A DNA stretch of 39,741 nt, from positions 1 through 39,741 of the forward strand of contig CAYRWY010000011.1 of assembly GCA_964427955.1 (NCBI GenBank). The letters run 5' to 3'. Below the pieces are notes generated by a model that saw nothing but the letters and a program-made list of their open reading frames with translations, was not told the DNA's origin and searched no databases. The position numbers were made by a program, and so were the translations under genes. This stretch comes from JACRBK01 sp964427955. Its GTDB lineage: Bacteria > Chloroflexota > Anaerolineae > Aggregatilineales > Aggregatilineaceae. Position 1 is the stretch's first letter. Each line of letters opens with the position of its first letter. Below, one piece after another: positions 34,401-39,741 of the stretch.

Positions 34401-37400
34401 GGATCGCTCGTCGGCCACGATTGACATCCGGTCCGAGGGTATCGAAGTGCAGAAACTGGCCTCGGTCTCATCCGCGCCTGCCGGATCGCCGGTCACCTAC
34501 ACCATCCAGGTGACCAACATCGGCGTGAATTCGATCACGCGGTTGGTCATCTCCGACCCGGCGCTCGACAGCGTGCCCTCGCACGTGGTCACCATCGAGG
34601 GCGGTTTCCCGGACAGCCCGGAGGACGTGATCCCCGGCGATGACTCCGCGACCCTCGATGCGGACGAAATGTTCACCTACAGCTACGTCCACGTCCTGGC
34701 GGCTGACGGCCCGGACCCGTACATCAACCGGGTGACGGTCGCGGGCTACACCGCCACGACCTCGGTGCTGAATGTGGCCGAAGTCGCGGTCGATGTGCAG
34801 GGCGCGACGGTGTCCGTCGAGAAATACGTGTGCGTCGGCGCGGACGCCGACTCGGTGCCCGAAACGATGAATGATCCGTGCCCGACGGTCGTGAACATCA
34901 GCGACGGCGTGCCAGATGTCGTGACGTACTATCTCCATATCTTCAACCCCGGCCAGATCGAAGTCGATAACCTCACCGTGACCGACAGTCTGGCGACCGT
35001 GCCGCCCATCGTCTGGCCGCTGGCGGGCGTGAACGGCCTGGCGCCGGACGATGGACTGATCGGAGGCCAGGACGAAATCTGGGTCATGTACCAGTACACC
35101 GTCCAGGCTGGGGTGAATGATCCGCTGGTCAACCTGGTCACCGTCAACGGGCAGTCGCCGAGCGGCTCGCCGGTCACGGCCTCGGCCAGCGCCAGCCTGG
35201 ATCTGGTGACGAGCGATCTCATGCTCACCAAGACGTCGGTGACGCGGGCGGTGCGCGGTCAGGACGTCCGGTACCAGTTCACGCTCCAGAATCTCAGCAC
35301 CTCGACTCCGATCATGGACATCGACATCGTCGATCCGATCAGCGGCAGCGGCGGAAATCCGATCCTGTCCTGCCACGTGGATCAGCTTGATCCCGGTGCG
35401 TCAGAGGACTGCTGGCTCACGCATACCATCTCCGAGACGGACGCCGCGCCGCTGACGAACACGGCCACGGCGACCGGTACCGAGAGCGGTGTGACGGTCT
35501 CCGACGTGTCCTCGCACACCATCGAGATCGTGACCCCTGGCCTGTCGATCTCCAAGACGGCGGATCGCGCCGTCGCGGCGGTCGGTCAGACCGTGACCTA
35601 CACCTACGTCGTGACCAACACCGGTCTGGACATGGACCAGTTGGTGGTCAGCGACAGCAACCATCCCGACGCCGACTTCTCCGCGCCCTGGCCGTCTACG
35701 TTGGCCGCAGGGGCGACCGAGACGCGCACCTGGTCGCACGTCATCAGTGCGCAGGACCCCGATCCGTACATCAACACGATGACGGTGACAGGCCGCGTCA
35801 ACGGGCAGTCTCTCCAGGCGCGGACCTCCGAGACGATCATGATCGCCAACGGGTCGCTGGCGGCGTCGGTCGTGCCGAGCCAGACGTTCGCCGTCGCGGG
35901 CGACTCGATCACGTTTGCTTACAGCGTGACCAATCTCGACGCAACCTCGACCGTGACGAACCTGGTCCTGACGGACAGCCTGTGCGGTACGGCAGTCCTG
36001 ACGCCCCAGTTGGGCGGCGTAACCTCGCTTGCCCCTGGTGCCAGCGTAACGGTCTACTGCACGGTGACGGCGGCGCTGCCCGGTCCCATCGTCGCGACCT
36101 TCACGGCGCAGGGTGAGATGTTCGGTGACGCGTTGTCCGACACGGCGACGGCGGAAGTCCCGGTGACGTCGGGCGGGCTGGTCGTGACCAAGACGGCGGA
36201 CAGCTACGCTGTGCTGCCCGGCGCCGTGATCGCCTACACCATCACCTTTACCAATATCGGGACGGAGACGCTGAACAACATCGACGTCACCGATCCGGTG
36301 ATCCCGCTCTCGCCTGCGGCACCCGACAGTCTGGCTGCTGGACAGAGCTTCACCATGACCGGCACCTATCTGGTCCCCACCGTCACCCCGCCGTCTTCGG
36401 TGAGCAACACCGTCACCGTGTCCGGCGTAGGCGCGACGACGGGCGAGACCTACACCGACACCGATTCGGCGTCGGTGGCGGTGCTCGAAGACCCGAGCGC
36501 GACGCTGGCCCTCACCAAAGAAGTCAGCGCGGCGACCGGGCGTCCCGGCGACACTGTGACCTATACCCTCACCGTCCGCAACATCAGTCCTATCGCGACG
36601 GTGGCGACCAATATCACCCTGAGCGACTCGCTGCTCGGCTTCACCAACGAGCCGCTGCCCGATCTCGCGGCGGGGAACACCCACATCATCACGCGCGCCA
36701 TCACCATCCCGACCACCTGGATCCAGACCACCTTCACGAACACCGCCCAGGTCTCGGTGGACGGCGCGCTGCAAGACACCGCCACTGCGACGGTTTTGAT
36801 GGAACTGCTGTCCTTCACCAAAACGGCGGACCCTGATCCCGTGGCCCTGGGCGACGAGCTTCAGTACACCTTCACCGTGACCAGCTACAGCCAGGGGACC
36901 ATCCCGAACGTCACCATCACCGACGACCAGTTGACCACCTGGGACACCGCGCTTGACCCGTCGGTGCCGCCCGGGGTGACCACGGCGCTTGGCCATGTCG
37001 TGATCCCGACCGATTATGCCGGGGACACGTTCACCAACGCGGCCCAGTTGTTGATCGGTGCCGAAGTCGTGGATACGGACACCGTGACGGTGGCGGTCTC
37101 CCGCCTGGGTCTCGAAGTAGAGATTGTGTCAGTGACCCAGGCCGATGGCGCGGCCTCCCCGCAGCCGATGCAAACCGGCGAGCAGGTGACCGTGACGCTG
37201 ACGCTGCATAATCTCGGCACGACGCCGATCCTGTCTCCAGCTTTCACGGCCAACGTGAATATCGGTAACCCGGCTCTAACTTGCACGCCTGTCGGGACTC
37301 TTCCGGCCTCTATCGCGGCTGGATCTAGCACGACAACTACCTGTATCTTTACGCCGCAGATTGGCCTGGCAGAATATGTATCGACCGGCCTTGCTCGGAC

Positions 37401-39540
37401 GGTCACTGTTGATGCAACGGGCACGGTTAGTGGCAATCCAGTTGGCGATCAAGCCACTGCTGACATCACCTTGGTCGATCTACGACTGATCGTTGATCTG
37501 GTGGTTAATGCACCTGCCGAGGCCGGGCCAGATGATACGGTGACTTTCACGGTCAACCTCACCAACGGGGGCGCATCACCATTGGGGTGCTTGGCTTCGG
37601 CTGATCCTGTTGGTGAAAATCTGGATTGTCACCTACACATCACGCTTGAAGATTCGTTGACTGGTGCAGACTCGAACTTGGCAGCGCTGATAACCTCGCT
37701 GGAAAGCGGTATTTACAACACGGTGATCGCCGCTGGAGCATCCACGGCTTTCACTACGGGTTCGTATACTTTGCCGGACATCTTATCTGCTGATAATCCG
37801 GTGATCTATACGGCAGTAGCCGATGCAGGGTACTATAGTGCCAGTCTCGCCACGAATCTGCTGACGCACTACATCGTTCACGGTCAAGATACGGCGTCGC
37901 TGACTTTTACACTGCCTCCTGAGCCAGAGATCACGGTGGGAATATCCGTCTACCCGATCCCGCCAGTTTACGGCAGCAATGTTACGTATACGGCGCTAGT
38001 CACAAATACTGGAACAGTAACCGTAACCAACTTGGCAGCGACGTACCAGTTCGGGACTCCGACTACTGGTATCTTGCTGATGAGCCGGGACAACCGTCCG
38101 GCTCAGCAGGCTGTTACGCTGACTTTGAACAGTACCACGTTGATTCCTGGTCAGTCCACTACCGGTATCCTGTTCAAGCTCGAAGACCGGACCGCTCCGT
38201 ATACCTTCACCGTGACAGTGACTGGCAGTGAGTTAACCTCAGAAGTTGTCGCAACCACGACCCTGACGCCGAGCACGACGACCACGGCGACCATTACCGG
38301 CACCCTGACCGCGACGCTCGATCCGAACGCCGTCGATCCGATTGTGACCAAGACCGCCAGCGTGGCCCAGGCCATGCCGGGTGACCCGGTGGTCTGGACG
38401 ATCACCGTGCGCAACGGCGGCACGGCCATCATGAGCAACGTCACGGTGCAGGATAGTGTGCCGGATATGCTGGTGTTGGGCACGTCGGCCACGACGCGCG
38501 GCACAGTAGTGACCGCCGGGCAGATCATCACGGTGACGACCGGGGCCTTGAACCCTGGCGACACGGTGACAATCACCGTCAACACGACCATCAGCTCGAC
38601 GGCAGCCGCTCCGGCCACCATCGCCAACTCGGCCTGCGCTGCCCGCGACGGTGGTACGCAGAAATGCGCGACCGGGTCGGTTACGCTGGGGCCGGGCGCG
38701 TCGACGCTGCCCTCGACGGGTATCCGTTCCTCCTCCTCCGGCGGGTTTCCGCCGGTAGGCTTGATCTTCTTCGGGGCGCTCATGGTGCTGATGAGCGCCC
38801 AGGTGTCGCGGCGGCGGGCCTGGATCGCCACGCTGTCGGTGCTGATCAGTCTCGCGATTGTGGCGGGGGCCGTGTTGGCCCTCGCCCTGAGCGGGAACGA
38901 TAAGGACAAAGAAAAGCCGACGCAGGTCGGTCAGGCGGCGACGGCCACGCCGGTCGAAGCGGTCGGAGAGACGCCCGTCCCTCCGGCGGTCGAGACGGAG
39001 GCGACCCAGCCCCAGCCGGTTAGCACCCAGGGACCCGGCGAGCTGGTGATGCAGTTCCCGCCCACGCCGACACCCTACGTCGTTCCCACGCAGTTCGATG
39101 TGCGCTACCTGATGATCCCCAGGCTGGGCGACCAGTTCAAGGTCCCGATCCCCATCGTCGAGCTGGGTCTGGTGGACCGGCAGTGGGATGTGAGCGGGCT
39201 GGGCTACTATGTCGGCTGGCTGCAAGGCACGACCTGGCTCGATCCGCACTGGGGCAACACAGTGCTGGTCGCGCACGTGCAGTTGGGGTTCAACAATCCC
39301 GGTCCCTTCTGGGGGTTAGGGGAGTTGGAGCCGGGCGATGAGATCATCATTTCCGAAGGCGCCCAGGAGCGGCACTTCAAGGTGATGAGCACCGAGAAGG
39401 TCGAGCCGAACGACGTGACGGTCACGGCGCCGACAGCAGGCCCGATGCTGACGCTGATCACCTGCACCGAATGGGATAACAACTACGGGGTCTTCTCGCA
39501 GCGCATGGTCGTCAAGGCCGTGCCCTCTAGCCAGAGCTGA
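28408..39540 (+). CDS. Giant DUF11-repeat surface protein with internal LPSTG signal fused to a sortase
   Basis: The 3,710-residue protein has a signal peptide (MLKKAV, hydrophobic core, QAAASA). After a unique N-terminal domain come about 26 beta-sandwich repeats of 90-150 residues, many with the DUF11 consensus: 'vtKtas...a.pGd.vtYtitvtN.G', 'vtDsl', 'lapG.s.t' and 'DPDPLVNTVTVTG'. Repeat units end near residue 3430. Then follow LPSTG (3434-3438), a membrane helix (about 3447-3466), R3468-R3470, a second helix (3473-3494), a Pro/Thr/Gln linker (about 3496-3562) and a sortase domain (about 3563-3705) with His3623, Cys3686 and Arg3699. The predicted topology puts both repeats and sortase outside. 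TAGGAG lies 8 nt before ATG 28408. A strong terminator follows. The role is probably adhesion or surface layer; the self-sorting is inference. Confidence 0.9.
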   Translation: MLKKAVPWFRVLFVITALLISQVQAAASAGVSPEPTGSSGGAPSNSEVTSARLLPGMSRDDCKIYINTFLLAAPFAGPPVAGTLNYGATVSNTTTSPYVEKKAGDVTEWLVVIENSTDADGCDLTGAEELTQAAAELQFFDGATAIATLPVTLNTTTLTNDGDLAWGTVSFTIPNNLTSSTLLVTTTAATEAVNNPAAGVAPNDVVDFDLDRVAIVGPGFSIVSFTPSVDQAGPGELVDFTLVIQNTRPGVTITGVSIASDYAPFAAYCTNYPSFSGSWTPVGGGTPIANLAPATQAQCVITGVPIPSSPPPDSYALTADVTVTNGDSSLDVTQHTVSDAVDVKLPSVAVAKTITSIRRGSTQIYPADPPPPATAGDVITYGITVTNNGDVTLQDLWIVDSLTGPVFLSPGQTLDPGAQFALTATHVVQQDSPDPLVNMVTVTARGVGFSETITANASASYDILDSALSVNLTVVDPVSGDPVFVVNPGDVVRYRLALRNEGSTVISNLTYITLALPLRTVGTPPSIVPDSLPVPSGPGDQLVLTWDYTIQPADLDPLVSTVRVRGTGVGGMLIYGQSQASLDISNPAIGVEALITEPDTDTVLRGATVVYQVTATNKGGSPICNVKVKQIRRDPDTGRETVLMAELPFNFPSGTGQLAAGESVVTNVSYLVTSEDKDPLDMIFEMTATDACPTGSVLTDRTTRVLDVSDAQVNADLVADVGVDGIVQIGEAIVFTFVAENVGAVTLDNLTATYCIYHGSSPTSTCNLAFDPDKQLAPTAIGSFDETTGGFTYTILAADAEAVPFVAEVTMLGTDNKGKVVSIKAATTVTIATDKVLFELSGPESAVIGDLITFNYTVTNNSGVDLTEVRIYNLLEQDALDPTGFLQVDVCDDIPPTGVNSCTGSFDYRIKPNQGISGDVLTMVARVMAGSAGGPLMSNATATVNLIPILLVEKVGDATAVAGETVHYTITITNQSASQNVNITQYDDAIFDQYSIAHGDAEFAPWPNDPDTGTATPGILPWGTSVSGNFTIPDPPGVDPLPDPLVNTFTVTGTREYDGANVSAFGTHTLDIACPIAFNWVVTNLEPPGDADDVLGEMLRWQISLTNVSGGPIDNITVTEQLHWLGAGVPNAEITWPGSPGHLNSGQSATLNSFDIQITSNYYTYAEFDTINDVVLASFSAVAGVSSCGEAHDYFIYSPIGVAKLPDPLIAFTGETVDYALFVYNVTEADDGIYSRYYVTTTDTLLEPKPMPMPYEGADAVSGWIEPEQIVQKVVSREVLPDDPDELVNTITAEFPDPANPDFRLFTWATATVITSNPLQVTKTPSASTAVAGTRITYDYTITNTSPYSITDITMVDTLIGDLLPGGTINLDPGMSNTDLVDVPYDIKLNDPDPLVNTVTATGKIHLPDGSIRDLTTAVTAQVDLQDTDIELVKSARLDDGTGNPDGPLQDLFPASKPDGVPEVASGTKIHYCFSITNTNPGTSTYVDDIVVQDALFPGFLQAPFQDAVIDKYDHDAEPARLYGGESVEFCYGPVAVSQAMGDPLNNLVYLNGTSSSGIPLYSEDEYEIDIRGTDILITKLPSQPLAYVGENLIYTIMIQNTNASLPIQITEVTDTFEGGAPFPLPLDQFDWLESAYPGTPVGILGAGGHATLDLPYTVRNTDPDPLRNVATVTGKLDESPLPESEWKAVEDSTSATVAITATQLLVRKTAAPIISNPSENQCGTTGHPDCRTVHYTITITNVGSTNVKGIIAVDHHWDTMTGDYVDVLYDSVGPGGLTKNELAPSQSAFIVYDLPMPTKEQLSAHPELDPYVNEVTVYGVVFDEYGNPILMPNPDPDDPYDDTMTIKTSVQASVDILQPYVRIVKSPVTLAAAPGQTVTYNIIITGAGDQTLDHLVFTDVTESQSVDLDANCPNVDVAICPFVYGPEPVADYDSNPATADTPNPKEGQPYDETSGLAQNETLRGTITVQVPDDWTGSEFLNVAEITGQTKADATAVQDRSSATIDIRSEGIEVQKLASVSSAPAGSPVTYTIQVTNIGVNSITRLVISDPALDSVPSHVVTIEGGFPDSPEDVIPGDDSATLDADEMFTYSYVHVLAADGPDPYINRVTVAGYTATTSVLNVAEVAVDVQGATVSVEKYVCVGADADSVPETMNDPCPTVVNISDGVPDVVTYYLHIFNPGQIEVDNLTVTDSLATVPPIVWPLAGVNGLAPDDGLIGGQDEIWVMYQYTVQAGVNDPLVNLVTVNGQSPSGSPVTASASASLDLVTSDLMLTKTSVTRAVRGQDVRYQFTLQNLSTSTPIMDIDIVDPISGSGGNPILSCHVDQLDPGASEDCWLTHTISETDAAPLTNTATATGTESGVTVSDVSSHTIEIVTPGLSISKTADRAVAAVGQTVTYTYVVTNTGLDMDQLVVSDSNHPDADFSAPWPSTLAAGATETRTWSHVISAQDPDPYINTMTVTGRVNGQSLQARTSETIMIANGSLAASVVPSQTFAVAGDSITFAYSVTNLDATSTVTNLVLTDSLCGTAVLTPQLGGVTSLAPGASVTVYCTVTAALPGPIVATFTAQGEMFGDALSDTATAEVPVTSGGLVVTKTADSYAVLPGAVIAYTITFTNIGTETLNNIDVTDPVIPLSPAAPDSLAAGQSFTMTGTYLVPTVTPPSSVSNTVTVSGVGATTGETYTDTDSASVAVLEDPSATLALTKEVSAATGRPGDTVTYTLTVRNISPIATVATNITLSDSLLGFTNEPLPDLAAGNTHIITRAITIPTTWIQTTFTNTAQVSVDGALQDTATATVLMELLSFTKTADPDPVALGDELQYTFTVTSYSQGTIPNVTITDDQLTTWDTALDPSVPPGVTTALGHVVIPTDYAGDTFTNAAQLLIGAEVVDTDTVTVAVSRLGLEVEIVSVTQADGAASPQPMQTGEQVTVTLTLHNLGTTPILSPAFTANVNIGNPALTCTPVGTLPASIAAGSSTTTTCIFTPQIGLAEYVSTGLARTVTVDATGTVSGNPVGDQATADITLVDLRLIVDLVVNAPAEAGPDDTVTFTVNLTNGGASPLGCLASADPVGENLDCHLHITLEDSLTGADSNLAALITSLESGIYNTVIAAGASTAFTTGSYTLPDILSADNPVIYTAVADAGYYSASLATNLLTHYIVHGQDTASLTFTLPPEPEITVGISVYPIPPVYGSNVTYTALVTNTGTVTVTNLAATYQFGTPTTGILLMSRDNRPAQQAVTLTLNSTTLIPGQSTTGILFKLEDRTAPYTFTVTVTGSELTSEVVATTTLTPSTTTTATITGTLTATLDPNAVDPIVTKTASVAQAMPGDPVVWTITVRNGGTAIMSNVTVQDSVPDMLVLGTSATTRGTVVTAGQIITVTTGALNPGDTVTITVNTTISSTAAAPATIANSACAARDGGTQKCATGSVTLGPGASTLPSTGIRSSSSGGFPPVGLIFFGALMVLMSAQVSRRRAWIATLSVLISLAIVAGAVLALALSGNDKDKEKPTQVGQAATATPVEAVGETPVPPAVETEATQPQPVSTQGPGELVMQFPPTPTPYVVPTQFDVRYLMIPRLGDQFKVPIPIVELGLVDRQWDVSGLGYYVGWLQGTTWLDPHWGNTVLVAHVQLGFNNPGPFWGLGELEPGDEIIISEGAQERHFKVMSTEKVEPNDVTVTAPTAGPMLTLITCTEWDNNYGVFSQRMVVKAVPSSQS
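37240..38250 (+). other. Segment of divergent codon use within the giant gene
   Basis: Over about 1 kb, coding roughly residues 2945-3282 (three repeat units), third positions are much richer in A and T than in the flanking repeats, for example 'gttgatctggtggttaatg'. The reading frame continues and the C-terminal module returns to high GC. This is seen by eye; no composition statistic was computed. Confidence 0.7.
38707..38892 (+). other. LPSTG sorting signal and double membrane anchor inside the giant protein
   Basis: Codons 38707-38721 encode LPSTG. A short Ser/Gly stretch, a hydrophobic helix and an Arg triplet follow, the standard order of a cell-wall sorting signal. A second hydrophobic helix then brings the chain back outside, as in the N-terminal anchor of a sortase. 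Confidence 0.85.
39091..39525 (+). other. Sortase catalytic domain (class D/E/F-like) at the C-terminus
   Basis: The segment reads 'RYLMIPRLGDQFKVPI', 'WDVSGLGYYVGWLQGT', 'NTVLVAHVQLG', 'GLGELEPGDEIII', 'PMLTLITCTEWD' and 'SQRMVVKA'. His3623, Cys3686 and Arg3699 occupy the positions of the sortase catalytic triad. The class is a guess from the TLITC and R-M-V-V pattern. Confidence 0.9.
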
Positions 39541-39560
39541 TCGCCGCCAAGTTCAGTCCA

Positions 39561-39598
39561 CATCCGCGCCAGGGTTTCCTCGCGCGGATGTTTTTTAT
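39561..39598 (+). terminator. Strong intrinsic terminator of the giant gene
   Basis: CATCCGCGC (39561-39569) pairs perfectly with GCGCGGATG (39582-39590), with a 12-nt loop, followed by six T, A and two T. It lies 20 nt after the stop codon, so the giant gene ends its transcript here. Confidence 0.92.
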
Positions 39599-39687
39599 TC
39601 GGGAGAAAACTGATCGCCGCTGGCACCGCTCGTTCCTCTCTTCCGCCAAGCCAGCGAGGGAAGAAGAGGAGATCATTTCCCTCGCCC

Positions 39688-39741
39688 TACTGATCCTTGC
39701 AGAATAAACTAAAGTCCGCGAGACAGCACCCCCACCCCACC
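39688..39741. repeat. Left end of a TACTGATC MITE-like element, cut by the window edge
   Basis: TACTGATCCTTGC at 39688-39700 is identical to the left end at 1375-1387. It is followed by AAACTAAA and a C-rich stretch, as in the complement of the right end of that element. The other end lies beyond the window. Confidence 0.55.

Noticed and set aside
35401..36996. 531-codon minus-strand frame inside the giant gene
   Set aside because: The plus-strand repeats are clearly coding here; the minus frame is open only because of GC-rich codon structure.
38787..39540. A separate sortase gene starting at an internal ATG
   Set aside because: ATG codons exist in the first helix, but none has a good ribosome-binding site, the reading frame is continuous with the repeats, and no stop intervenes. 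Internal initiation cannot be fully excluded.

Overview
The window looks like a piece of chromosome from a GC-rich Chloroflexota bacterium, most likely of the Anaerolineae type. This is inferred from gene content and from the dispersed GC-rich palindromic repeats between genes; no rRNA or tRNA gene is present to confirm it. There is no phage, plasmid or CRISPR signature. Most starts have a clear Shine-Dalgarno sequence, and several transcripts have good intrinsic terminators.

Layout. 1-5263 (+): a DUF4397/fasciclin lipoprotein, an unusual secreted protein made of two fused solute-binding domains, and an esterase. 5302-8865 (-): a cytosolic Ser/Thr kinase fused to TPRs and a secreted clan GH-A glycoside hydrolase-like protein. 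9080-9565 (+): a Nudix hydrolase. 9844-13673 (-): a heterodimeric ABC exporter with one degenerate ATP site. 14185-19600 (+): a small unknown protein with its own terminator, a secreted TPR protein, an iorA/iorB pair in which IorA lacks its ferredoxin domain, and a SEC-C protein. 19781-22679 (-): a PadR-MFS operon with a readable promoter, and a LysM/L,D-transpeptidase. 22827-28245: a divergent surface-glycan cluster (flippase and GT-C enzyme on -, two GT4 glycosyltransferases on +). 28408-39540 (+): one giant 3,710-residue surface protein.

The giant gene is the most interesting item. A signal peptide is followed by about 26 DUF11-like beta-sandwich repeats, then an LPSTG sorting signal, a membrane segment, an Arg triplet, a second membrane segment, a Pro/Thr linker and a complete sortase domain (His3623, Cys3686, Arg3699). 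A sortase substrate and its enzyme therefore seem to be made as one chain, which would cleave itself or its neighbour. The gene ends in a strong terminator, so the fusion is not the product of a missing operon boundary. Three of the repeats (about 37240-38250) have a visibly different, more AT-rich codon use, which suggests cassette exchange inside the array.

Between genes the window carries several dispersed repeat families: a MITE-like element with TACTGATC ends, palindromes bounded by TTACCTCACCCC and its complement, a 9-nt-periodic CTCTGCG repeat, and GTAGGGGC-ended elements. Much of the window concerns the cell envelope: surface protein anchoring, wall cross-linking, glycan export and small-molecule efflux.
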